Assembly (NCBI GenBank): GCA_025200525.1
Contig: CM045768.1
Location: 44,983,022 to 45,047,021, forward strand
Reading direction: 5' to 3'
From: Camellia lanceoleosa
Taxonomy: Eukaryota; Streptophyta; Magnoliopsida; Ericales; Theaceae
Length of the DNA stretch: 64,000 nucleotides
Shown: positions 10,634-20,442 of the stretch, piece by piece
Layout of the letters: every line of letters begins with the position of its first letter
How positions within the stretch are numbered: the stretch's first letter is position 1
Made by a program: the position numbers and the translations under genes
Notes under the pieces: generated by a model
Databases searched by the model: none
The model's input: the letters and a program-made list of their open reading frames with translations, nothing else
What the model was told of the DNA's origin: nothing

Positions 10634-12022
10634 GTGGACCCTGTGAAGGAGAGGGCCGGGAAGGAGGAGGCTCTGAAGAAGAAGAAGAGAAGTGCTCGAG
10701 AAAAGGCCGGGGAGCACAGGGCTAAGAAGGTGAAGAAGGCTCCAGCTGGGGTGGAGACCCCTGTGGCAAGGGTGACCCCAGCGCTGGAGGCTGCTGGAGC
10801 TGTCCTAGTGCCTCAAGTGGCGGTGGAGGAGGTGGGATCGAGCCAAGTGAGGCGGCCAGTGCAAAGGCGTTGTGCCTCAGGAAGGAGGAGTTGGCCTGAA
10901 CACGGCGATTTATCATGCACGTGCGGTGGCTGAAACGCTGGAGGGAGAAGAAGGCTCCGCCAGGGCGGGGGCTGACCGTCTAGTGAAGATCATGGAGGAG
11001 TCAGCCCTCCGTGCTGCGTCTAGATTCAATGAAGCAGACCTGTTCAGGGGTCTGTGCTCTGCACAAATGGAGGTGACAACTCTGGCAGGGGCTCTCTTCA
11101 GAAAGGCAGGTGCTGCCAAAATCAAGGTGAAGGAAGCCAAGGCACAACTTGCCAAACTGAAGGAGGAAAAGGCGAGTTGGGAGGGGGCCCGAACGGAGCT
11201 GCAAGTAGCCAAGCTGGAGTTGGAGGATGCACACCGCAAGGTTGTGTCACTTGAATTCCAACTAGCTACTGAGCAGAAAAAGCTGGACGAGTCCCAAAGG
11301 GCTTGTGTCATTGCCAACGAAAGGCATGAAGAGGCCATGAGCAACAATGATGAACTGGTGAGGCAGAAAGATGAGGCAGACGCTAAGGTGGAAGCTCTGC
11401 AGAAGGAGGTGGAGGAAGAACTTGCCAAGGCAGAGGAGGAAAATGGGAGATTGATGAGGGAGTTAGAAGTAGAGAGGGGGAAGGCGTAGGCGGAGAGGGA
11501 GGGCTTGCAGAAGGAGCTGGATGAGGAGAAGAGAAGGGCAGCCACTGCGGGTGAGGCTCTGCAAAAGGAGTTGGAGGCAGAAAGGGCAAGGGCAGCCTCT
11601 GAGAGGGAGATCCTTCAAAAAGAGCTGGACGAAGTGAAGGCGAGGGCGGCCTCGGAAAGGGCAGCCTACCCTGATCTGTACGTCGCAGCGGTTGCACAAT
11701 TCAAAGGGTCTCCCGAATTTCAAGTGCGATGACGCCTTGCATGATGGTACCGGCTTAATTTGGTCTTTGGGTCATCGAGGGACAGTCTTTGGGGTGAGGA
11801 CAGAGTCTGAAATCATCAACGCTTCAAAGAATCGACTACTACAAGCACGAAATGGTGAAATCTTGGGACAATGGTTGGAAGATGTTCAAGCCTTGAGGCG
11901 AGGAGCCGTTCCCAGACTTAGAGCTGAGTTGGGTGGTGATTAGAGAAGATGACGTAGCCCAGACCCCACTGGACGAGGGGATTGAAGAAGCTGACCTCAT
12001 TTCGAGCGAGGAGGAGGAGTGA
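10634..12022 (+). pseudogene. TE1 antisense ORF, C-terminal part: long coiled coil with acidic tail
   Basis: Frames at 10634-10933 (Lys-rich) and 10872-11489 continue the same cargo protein. From about 11050 the sequence is a long heptad-type coiled coil rich in Glu, Lys, Ala and Leu; after an in-frame stop at 11487-11489 it continues to about 11730 with repeats of about 22-24 residues (LQKELDEEK, LQKELEAER, LQKELDEVK). A frameshifted end reads PDLELSWVVIREDDVAQT and closes with an acidic SSEEEE tail and stop at 12020-12022. Transposase_28-like proteins in plant elements are commonly followed by such coiled coils. It probably oligomerises; no enzymatic motif is visible. Convergent with the pol frame that ends at 13393. 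Confidence 0.65.
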
Positions 12023-12405
12023 TCTGCATGATGAGTAGACTTAAGAGTTTTGGTTTATTGTTTTGTTGTTTGTTTGTTTTTTTTTTTTGTTTTTTTGTTT
12101 TTTTGGAAAGGATGTAAGTAATTTGTACACACATTTTTGGATGAATAAAATGGCACTTATGGTTCTATTTGATGATTCCAGTATATTTCCCCTTGTGTTG
12201 GTTTGGTCTTGGTTTGCTTTTCTTGTGATTATTTTGTGCGCTGATGTTTTCAGCAAATAGGCAGTAGAGCAAGGTGAAACTAAAGTCATGCCAAAATCCA
12301 AGTCAGAATAGGATAAGGAATTTTCTAATACAGAGTGAAATAGCAAATTTGTGTAAGTGTGGGGGGAATCTGGAAAGTAATGTTTCAAATTGAATGAGCA
12401 TGGAA
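12023..12405. other. Non-coding spacer between antisense ORF and repeats in TE1
   Basis: T-rich sequence (12055-12105) followed by unremarkable AT-rich DNA. It could hold the 3' end of the antisense transcript; an AATAAA-like word lies near 12143. No gene is seen. Confidence 0.4.
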
Positions 12406-12593
12406 GTAGACTGAAATGTAATATTGAAGATGTGATTTGCAAATGAAATATGGGAGAACATCTTTAAAATATGACTAAGTGTCAAATTACCTTGAAAAAG
12501 TAGACTGAAATGTAATGTTTGAAGATGTGATGTTCAAATGAAATATGAGAGAGCATCTTTAAAATATGACCAAGTGTCGAATTATTTTGAAAA
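12406..12593. repeat. 94-bp tandem duplication in TE1
   Basis: Two adjacent copies, 12406-12499 and 12500-12593, both begin with GTAGACTGAAATGTAAT and contain CATCTTTAAAATATGAC; they differ at a handful of positions. Confidence 0.85.
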
Positions 12594-12654
12594 AGTGGTT
12601 AAGCGTCAGATTATGACTGAGTGTTTTGCTTTATGAGCTTTCATTCATAGGTCT

Positions 12655-13347
12655 GACTAGGGCTTGTGAAAATGCTCAGGTCTGGCTGAGGCTTTTGAAA
12701 GTGATCAGGTCTGACTGAGGCTTTTGAAAGTGCTCAGGTTTGGTTCTGACTGAGGCTTTGGAAAGTGCTCAGTCTGGCCGAGGCTTTTGTAGGTGCTCAG
12801 GTCTGACTGAGGCTTTGCGTGCTCGGTCTGGCCGAGGCTTTTGAAAGTGCTCAGGTCTGACTGAGGCTTTGCGTGCTCGGTCTGGCCGAGGCTTTTGAAA
12901 GTGCTCAGGTCTGACTGAGGCTTTGCGTGCTCGGTCTGGCCGAGGCTTTTGAAAGTGCTCAGGTCTGACTGAGGCTTTTGAAGGTGCTCAGGTCTGGCTG
13001 AGGCTTTTGAAAGTGCTCAGGTCTGACTGAGGCTTTGTGTGCTCGGTCTGGCCGAGGCTTTTGAAAGTGCTCAGGTCTGACTGAGGCTTTGGAAAGTGCT
13101 CAGGTCTGGCTGAGGCTTTTGAAAGTGCTCAGTCTGTTGAGGCTTTATGGTCTCGATCTGGCGAGGCTTTTGAAAGTGCTCAGTCTGGTGAGGCTTTAGC
13201 AAGTCTTTCAGTATGGCTGAGGCTTTTGAAAGTGCTCAGGTCTGACTGAGGCTTTGTGTGCTCGGTCTGGCCGAGGCTTTTGAAAGTGCTCAGGTCTGAC
13301 TGAGGCTTTTGAAAGTGCTCAGGTCGGGCTGAGGCTTTTGAAAGTGG
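12655..13347. repeat. Minisatellite in TE1 (GTGCTCAGGTCTGACTGAGGC units)
   Basis: About 25 head-to-tail units of 25-29 bp in two alternating flavours: one with GTGCTCAGGTCTGACTGAGG and one with GTGCTCGGTCTGGCCGAGG. Each unit holds a short dyad (CTCAG...CTGAG or CTCGG...CCGAG), so the array could form a series of small hairpins. It lies between the 3' end of pol and the end of the antisense ORF. Small ORFs within it are repeat artefacts. Confidence 0.9.
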
Positions 13348-13392
13348 TGCTGCAAATAAAAGTTTCATGGAAGCGACATTCAGACAGTTGAA

Positions 13393-14520
13393 TTATAGAA
13401 AGTTGGAACTCTGGTCGATATTTGTATTGAAAAAGAAAAATACAACAATTTTGACAATACAAAAGTAAGGATTCATTGATAGTAGCAGAGGATGTTCAAA
13501 GATTCGTGGATGGGGAAGGTCTCGGCCATCCATATCTTGAAGTCGGTAAGTGCTTGGCCGTGGGCGGGCCTTCACCACGTAGGGCCCCTCCCATTTGGCT
13601 GCCAATTTGCCCTCGGTTGGATTCTTTGTGGCAAGAGTTGCTTCTCTCAAGACAAGGTCGCCAGTAGAGAACTCCCGTGGTCGGACTCTGCGGTTGTAGT
13701 GTGTTCTCATTTTACCTGGCACGGCAACTGCCAATCGGCAGCGATCTCTCTGAGCTCTTCGATGAGATCCAGGTCTGCTCGACGGAGTTATTCGGCTGAG
13801 GCGAGATCCGGATGTAAGACCCTGGGGGTGGGCAGACCGACTTCTACAGGAATGACCGCCTTGGCGCCATATGTTAAGCGAAAAGGGGTTTCCCCAGTGA
13901 GAGTCCGGGCAGTGGTTCGGTAAGCCCAGAGTACATATGGTAGTTCCTCAACCCAGAGGCCTTTAGCAGCTTCGAGCTTAGTTTTAATGATCTTCAGGAG
14001 AGAGCGGTTGGTGACCTTAACTTGGCCATTTGCTTGGGGCTGACCGGGGGAAGAGAAGCACGGTTGAATTTGGAGATCTGCACAAAATTTCCTGTATTTA
14101 GCATTGTCGAACTGTTTGCCGTTGTCGGAGACGATGGCCTGAGGGATGCCAAATCTGCAGACAATCGATTGCCAGATAAACTTGGTGGTGTTCCGCTCGG
14201 TGATTGTGGCGAGGGGTTCTGCCTCGACCCACTTGGTGAAGTAATCAATGGCAACAATTGCGAACTTGGTCTGGCCTCGACCAGTGGGAAGTGGACCAAC
14301 CAGGTCGATACCCCATTTGGCGAACGGGTAAGGGCTGCAGAGATTGATCAGCTCAGTGGGAGGAGCATGGGGGATGTTGGCGGCGACACTTGTCGATTTC
14401 AAAGACGAAATCGAGGCGTCTTTGTTGAGGTCGGCCGAAGTAGCTGTCTGATTACTTTGTGTAGAGACACGCCATCCGAATGATTGCCGATTCCTTCATG
14501 GATTTCTTGCATTACATAGG
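13393..14520 (-). pseudogene. TE1 integrase (catalytic core and C-terminal region)
   Basis: Integrase joins element cDNA to host DNA. The minus-strand frame 14402-13788 shows the core: WGIDLVGPLP (first Asp), VSDNGKQFD (second Asp), then NGQVKVTNRSL where the catalytic Glu would normally stand. Here that residue reads Lys, so the D-D-E triad looks broken. The zinc-binding part upstream (about 14520-14400) is frameshifted but HEGIGNHSDG is visible. After a stop at 13788 a second frame, 13734-13393, carries the C-terminal region with RRVRPREFSTGDLVLR and KWEGPYVV. The fold assignment is secure; the copy is inactive. Confidence 0.88.
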
Positions 14521-14524
14521 TTGC

Positions 14525-15120
14525 TTAGGCGGAAATTTGAGACATCGCAGTCGGTCGTGAGAAACCGCGCTTGTAAAGGACGCCGTCGACCAGAATGTAG
14601 TTAGCCGAACGAGCTCTGACCTTGGCAGCCTGCTGTTGGTCATCTGGGAGTTCTCCAGTGGTCAAGAAGAGGAAGATGTCGGATGCCCAATGGATGGGTT
14701 CCGTCTGGAGGAATTGCACTTCTTGCAGGTCGAGTGAGATGGCTGGGTGCGTTAGGTATTCGAGGCGAACTCCATGGCTGAGGTCGGATTGGTCGGCGGA
14801 GGCCAGCTGGGCCATCTCATCTGCTTTGGAGTTTTCCGCCCTAGGTATGTGTCTGATCTGGAAAGTGTTGAAGAGACGAACAAGGGTGAGCGCCATGTCC
14901 CTGTAAGTCCGCATTGTGGTATCCTTGGCATCGAATTCACCCGTGATCTGACCGACGATAAGTTGGGAGTCACTGAGCACGCGGATGTGGCTAACACCAA
15001 TGTCTTTGGCTAGACGAAGTCCTGCTATCAATGCTTCGTATTCGGCCTCATTGTTGCTGGCCGCAAACAAGAGGCGGAGGGCACATTTGAAATAACCCCC
15101 TTTGGGGGATGTGAGGATGA
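14525..15120 (-). pseudogene. TE1 second (archaeal-like) RNase H domain
   Basis: The frame 15070-14525 begins FAASNNEAEYEALIAGLRLA and continues with RVLSDSQLIVGQITGEF and HIPRAENSKADEMAQLA. These are hallmarks of the additional RNase H typical of the Tat lineage of plant gypsy elements, acquired separately from the usual pol RNase H. The upstream part (to about 15250) is present but out of frame. It lies between the ordinary RNase H and integrase, as in other Tat elements. Confidence 0.88.
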
Positions 15121-15345
15121 GGCCAGCCCCACTTCCTTCCTGAGGCAGGCCGTCAACATTGAGTGTCCAACAATGAGGGTCTTGAGCTCTGGCGGAGTTG
15201 GTGGGGTGGAGAGTTAGTGGTTGAAATTTGGATTGGTGAATTCCAAGATGAAGTCGACTCTGGCTTGCCCTTGATTCTTGTCAAGGCGATAAGAGATGTC
15301 GAACTAGCTTAGTTCTACTGACCACTGCATGAGTCTTCCTGAGAG

Positions 15346-17400
15346 CTATGGTTGCTGCATGACCTTCTTCAGGGGCTGGTCGGTGAGAACCACTATGGAA
15401 TGGGCTTGGAAGTAGGGACGGAGTCGTCTGGAGGCGGTGACCAAGGCGGGGCGGCTTTCTAATAGAGGGTAGTTCTGCTTCGCTCCCCTGAGAGCCCGGC
15501 TGATGTAGTAGACCGGCCGTTGGACTGAGCCGTCCTCTCTGATGAGTGCTGCACTGATTGCGGTGCTTGATACTGCTAGGTAGAGGAAGAGGGGCTCGCC
15601 GGTAATTGCCTGTGAGAGAAGGGGAGGATTGGCCATGCACTGTTTTAACTGTTGAAAGGCTTCTTCTGATTCAGTTGTCCATTCAAAAGTCTGCCGCAGG
15701 ACTTTGAAAAATGGTAGGCACTTATCCGTTGCGCGGGAGATGAAACGGTTGAGGGCTGCCACTCTGCCGGTGAGCCTTTGGACCTCTTTAACGGTTTTGG
15801 GTGACTGCATCTCAATCAAGGCCTTGATCTTCTCAGGGTTGGCCTCGATGCCGCGCTGACTGACCATGAAACCCAGGAACTTGCCAGATCCTACGCCAAA
15901 GGCGCACTTCTCTGGGTTGAGCTTCATCTGATATTTGCGAAGGGTGGCAAAAGTCTCTCGTAGGTCGGTGAGGTGGTCAGTGGAGAGTTTGCTCTTGACC
16001 AGCATGTCATCCACATACACTTCCATGTTCCGTCCGATCTGATGGTGGAAGACTGTATTGACTAAACGTTGGTAGGTGGCCCCAGCATTCTTTAGTCCGA
16101 ACGGCATGACACGGTAGTGGTAGGTGCCCCGGTCGGTGATGAAAGATGTGTGTTCCTGGTCGGATGAGTGCATCACGATTTGGTTGTACCCTAAAAAAGC
16201 ATCCATAAAGCTGAGCATTTGATGACAGGCCGTGGCGTCGACTAGGAAATCAATGCGGGGGAGAGGATAGCTATCTTTGGGACAAGCTCGGTTCAAGTCG
16301 GAGTAGTCGACGCAGAGACGCCACTTGCCATTGTTTTTGCGAACCAGGACCACGTTGGACAGCCACTTAGGATAATCCACATTTTGGATAAACTGGGCCT
16401 CGAGAAGTTTGTCAACCTCTGCAGCTATGAGATTGTTGCGCTCTGGATGGAAAATACGCTGCCTTTGTCGGTAAGGTCGGAAATGAGGCTCGATACTGAG
16501 GCGGTGGGTTATGAAAGAGGGGTCGATGCCTGGCATGTCTGCATGAGTCCAGGCGAAGACGTCTCTGTGTTCGGTCAAAAGAACGGTGAGGTCGGCCTTT
16601 GCTTGGGAAGGCAGTTGCCTGCCTATTTTAGCCGTTTTGAGTGGGTTGGTGGGATCAATGTTAACTTCGACGAGTTCCTCCACAGGTTCGCCTCTGATCA
16701 GTTCGTCCTCATCCCGGACGTCAAGTCCTTCAATGATCATTGCCTCATTCAGTTTGACCTCTTTAAGTGAGGCCACATAGCATTCTCTAGCGATGGTCTG
16801 TTCTCCTCTCACCGTTCCGACCCCGAAATCAGTAGGGAACTTGAGGGCAAGGTGGTAGGTGGATGTGATGGCTTGGAAGGCATTGAGGGCGGTGCGGCCG
16901 AGGATGATGTTGTAAGCAGAGGGGCAATCGACAACAAGGAAAGTAAGCAACTTCGTGGTCTGCCGTGGGTACTCTCCAATGGTGATGGGGAGATCAATGG
17001 AGCCGATAGAGGTCACCCGGTCGCCGGTGAAACCAACCAGAGGAGTTTGGAGTGGGGACAGGCTTTCTTCCCCGATCTTCAGTTGGCGGAAGCAGTTGAG
17101 GAAAATGATGTCCGACGAGCTGCCATTGTCAATGAGGACTCGTCTGACCTTATAATTGGAGAGGACAGTGGAGATGACAAGGGGATCATCGTGTGGATAA
17201 CGGATGCCTGCACAGTCGGCGTCCGTGAAGGTAATGGGCTCTGTCCACTGCTTGGGTTGCTTGGGGGGTCGGTCGACCGTGGCAACTGTCTTGTCTGAGC
17301 CCTGTCGTATCTTTCTAAGCTCTGCCCTCTGAGCTGAGCGAGATGGTCCCCCACAAGCAAGACCACCTGAAATAACTCTGATTTCACCAACTGGCGGAGG
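15346..17400 (-). pseudogene. TE1 protease, reverse transcriptase and RNase H
   Basis: The frame 17016-15346 gives 556 uninterrupted residues. Upstream, in another frame near 17150-17110, the protease active site reads VLIDNGSSSD, the D-N-G form seen in this group. Within the long frame: NIILGRTALN (end of protease), then RT with FIQNVDYPKWLSNVVLV, KWRLCVDYSDLN, MPFGLKNAGATYQ and the catalytic YVDD, then an RNase H segment with FLYLAVSSTAISAALI and VYYISRALRGA. The frame stops at 15346 inside RNase H, but the same frame continues beyond the stop with LSGRLMQW. It is the best-preserved coding block of TE1; one frameshift and a few stops make it non-functional. Confidence 0.92.
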
Positions 17401-17547
17401 TGGATTACCTTGAGGCCGAGGTTGTTGGGGGGGGTCGATCGTGCCCCTGGTCTGGTTGAGCTGGTCGCCGTGGAGGGGTATGCCTATGATTGTCTCTGTG
17501 GGGCTCGGTCCTTTGCCTCTGCTGAGGGCGGGTGTCCGTGAATCGGC

Positions 17548-18980
17548 TCAGGCGCCCCTGGCGAATGAGGGTCTCCACTTGATCTTTGAGGTGATCACGA
17601 TCGTCGGTGTTATGGCCATGATCTGGTGGAAAGAATATTTGGGTGGTCTTCTACGACGAAGGGTTCCGTGGAGGAAGAGGCCACTTGAGGGGTAGTCCGG
17701 TGGGATCTGGTTAAGAACTTGTTCCATGGGAGTATTGAGGGGTGTATATCGCTCGAACCGACCGGGGGGTCTGACTGGTGCCGACCGGTCGGCGCGAGGA
17801 GGTCGGTCGGCATAGCGGGGTGTTTGATTATGATGTCGGGTGTTACTGGGCTCTTGGTCTTTTCTCTTTTCTCTGGGGGTCAGATATTTAGTTGTTGAGT
17901 CCTGCCGAGCGGCTAGAGAATCCTCGGCGTTCATGTACTTTTGGGCTTTGGAGAGCAAGGCTGCCATGGATGTCGGGGGGTTCTTGGAGAGGGAGAAGAG
18001 GAAATCGGATGATCGCAGACCAGCCATGAAGGCTGTGAGGATGACTTTATCGTCATTTTCAGCAACTTGTAAGGCTTCGGTATTGAAGCGAGTGACAAAG
18101 CTGCGCAGTGACTCCCCCTCGGTCTGACGGATGTTGAGGAGTTGGGTCACCGGACGTCGCTGGCGTTGGGCCCCGATGAAGTGGCTCAGGAAGGAGTCAC
18201 TGAGGTGTTGAAATGTGGAGACCGAATCTGGTGGCAACTGGTTGAACCATAGCCGAGCCGATCCCTTCAGGGTCACGGGAAAGGCTCGGAACATGATTTC
18301 GTCGGGGAAAGCATGGAGGATCATGAGTGTCTGATGGGTCTCCGTGTGGTCGGCGGGTCGGTTGTTCCGTCAAAGGGGTCGATGGTAGGCATTTTGAACT
18401 TGGGGGGTAGGGGTTTGTCTCGGATGGAGGCGACAAACGGGGAGTTTGCTGTAGTGGAGGGCTTATGTTGGATGTTTTGCATGACCCCTTGGAGTTGGAG
18501 TTTCATGGCTCGGAGTTCAACATCCTAAAGGGGAATGTTGTCGCCGCCAGAGGGAGACAGATGTTGGACGCTGCTAGCTTCACCCTCGGGAGCTGGAGCT
18601 ATGATTGACGGGCGTGGGGGTGGAGGAGGTGGATGTATATGTGGGTGAGGGGGTTGTAGGCCCCCCGAGTTGGGAGGATTGGGTTGTGGGACCGTATGGC
18701 CCGGAACTTGTTCTGGATGGGGTGGAATATCTGGGGGTGGTAGAGGGATAGGGAGGTTCCGCTGGAGCAGAGCATTGATTAAGGCCTGGTTTTGTTCGGA
18801 CATACGGTTGATACTGTTGGTGAGCTCGATGAAGTACTGTGGTGGGTTGTTTGGATTGGGAGGGTCGGTCTGGTGATCGGCAGCATTATGGTGGGAAGCC
18901 ATGGATCTGGTCGTTACCATGCACGTGACAGATGAGGTGAAAAAGGTTGCTGGAAAAGGGTCTCTGGCGGCAATGAACAC
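17548..18980 (-). pseudogene. TE1 gag
   Basis: The capsid region is the frame 18324-17548 with FRAFPVTLKGSARLWFNQLP, ESLRSFVTRFNTEAL and KAQKYMNAEDSL, the conserved retrotransposon gag pattern. The N-terminal part (18980-18525) is proline-rich and continues, after an in-frame stop and a frameshift near 18330, into the capsid. Gag packages element RNA. The zinc-knuckle region was not recognised. Confidence 0.85.
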
Positions 18981-19004
18981 AACTGGCGCACGGACAAACC
19001 GATT

Positions 19005-19020
19005 CCCACAGACGGCGCCA
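19005..19020 (-). other. TE1 primer-binding site
   Basis: Two bases inside the 5' LTR the minus strand reads TGGCGCCGTCTGTGGG. A TGGCGCC-type start directly after the LTR is usual for tRNA-primed gypsy elements. The tRNA species is not assigned. Confidence 0.75.
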
Positions 19021-19022
19021 AC

Positions 19023-19584
19023 TGTTAGTACAGTTCGTCCTAGTGAATGGGCTAGACCGATCCAAGCTCCTCAAGCCCACTGGATAACCTGCAAGCAAGT
19101 TCAATCGGAGGACGGGGTAGTCCCCCGACGAACCCTCCGGTGTATGAATTAGAAAAGGTGATGGACAAAATGTAGAGAAAGAGAGAGGGGATGGAAAACT
19201 TAACCTTCTTCTTGTCTTCGAGCTTTGCTTATATCCTCTGGTAATCATTTCGCTGTCTTAGCCGTTCTGACCTTCCCGCCGAAAGCTTGTGCCGTGGTTC
19301 GTCTTGTTCAGGGTGAGGGGGCGCCATTCCGGCTGAGGGGTGTTGTCGCAATAAATGCTGTGATGGGTTGCATTAATGGTGATGTGCTGTGGCAATAAAT
19401 TTGCAGATCTTTGTCTGCTGACATGGCCTGTTCTGCACCCGCCACGTGTCCGAGCGTCATTGGCCTTTTTTTCGATTGGCCTCCAAGTATCTGGGGTTTC
19501 TTGGCGGGTTGTGCAATGGGATCTAGATGGTGGGCTTGGGTTTACTCATGGTGGGCCGTGGTTCTTGTGGGCCTATCCCTGTCA
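19023..19584 (-). repeat. TE1 5' LTR
   Basis: Matches 8318-8881; plus-strand ends TGTTAG and CTGTCA; target duplication ACTAA follows at 19585-19589. Since the element runs on the minus strand, this right-hand copy drives transcription. Confidence 0.95.
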
Positions 19585-19647
19585 ACTAACATATTTATTA
19601 ACAATTTTATTAATATACTTACATGTTTTGATAAGATTAATTATTAC

Positions 19648-20408
19648 TATTGGCTATATATTTTATATAAGTCAATCATAGTTCAACACGTGGCAGGATG
19701 AGGGCAATACGGGAAGACAATTTAAATCTTCAATCGTAATCACACACGTGGCAATTAGTATTGGTTATTGTAGATCTGCATAGCACTGGATCATCAAAGA
19801 GATGCAAAATGACGTGACTTCCACGGTTACTCATATTTAAATTCAAAATCAGGAGGGTAGCCTAACTGCAGATATGGCATAGTGGAGCTAATTGTAAAGC
19901 AACATGATCAGCGATCATGGAGGGATGATTCGACGGTTAGAAACGTATTTCGACAGTTGTCATTGAGAAGTATAAATAGCAGAGAAGACCCCAGAAAGAA
20001 GCCTCAGACTCAGATCTAAAAAATCAATTTTATCTACTTTATTTTCCTTTTAGTTTTTACATTTCTTGTTCTTTACATTTCTGTACTTCAAATTCCTGCA
20101 CTACACTTCGTTCATAGGAGTAGTTTCAAGTAGTTTGTTACTGTAAATCTCTACGAGGCTGAGTTGGATTTTTGTAAGTCTTTCATTTTTCCTTAAGGAA
20201 ATATTACAATTGTTCTTCATATTAATCGTTGTTTGCTTAATTCTCCTAAACAAAACCAATAGTAAAAGTCCTCTTCATTGAGGCTGAAAGAACTAAAATA
20301 CAATCGTCTGATAAATTGGTTGGCAATTAATATTCTATAAAGACTGATTGATCCTTGCTGGCATGCTCAAAATTACAATAATAACCTTCGAAAGCCAAAA
20401 AGCTAACA
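19648..20408 (+). repeat. TE2 5' LTR
   Basis: Aligns end to end with 46530-47290 at equal length. Shared words include CACGTGGCAGGATGA and GGAGGGATGATTCGACGGTT. A TATAAATA near 19971-19978 (AGTATAAATAGCAGAGAAG) is a plausible TATA box, matched in the other LTR. The first bases are TATTGGC where the other LTR has TGTTGGC. Confidence 0.93.
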
Positions 20409-20435
20409 TATATTTTTGGCACGCCCAGTGGGATT
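20409..20435 (+). other. TE2 leader with probable primer-binding site
   Basis: Directly after the LTR end the sequence reads TTTTTGGCACGCCCAGTGGG (about 20413-20432). TGGC-type words in this place are usual for primer-binding sites of plant gypsy elements; the exact tRNA and offset are not assigned. Confidence 0.6.
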
Positions 20436-20442
20436 AATTAAA

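Larger units (their letters stand above)
8318..19584 (-). mobile_element. TE1: Ty3/gypsy LTR retrotransposon, Tat lineage, with antisense ORF region
   Basis: The element has 564-bp and 562-bp LTRs that begin TGTTAG and end CTGTCA, flanked by a perfect 5-bp target duplication ACTAA (8313-8317 and 19585-19589). On the minus strand the order is LTR, primer-binding site, gag, protease, RT, RNase H, second RNase H, integrase, non-coding repeats, an opposite-strand ORF region, LTR. Integrase after RNase H marks Ty3/gypsy; the additional RNase H with the SNNEAEYEALIAGL motif marks the Tat lineage. By eye the two LTRs differ at roughly 5% of positions, so insertion is fairly old but younger than TE2. 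Stops and frameshifts break most genes. It ends 63 bp left of TE2. Confidence 0.95.

Noticed and set aside
10913..11545. Serine-rich 210-residue minus-strand ORF
   Set aside because: It is the complement of the Glu/Lys-rich coiled coil on the plus strand and has no motif of its own.
12655..13347. Regular repeats that look like a CRISPR array
   Set aside because: Units are head-to-tail with no unique spacers, lie inside a plant retrotransposon, and vary in length as a minisatellite does.
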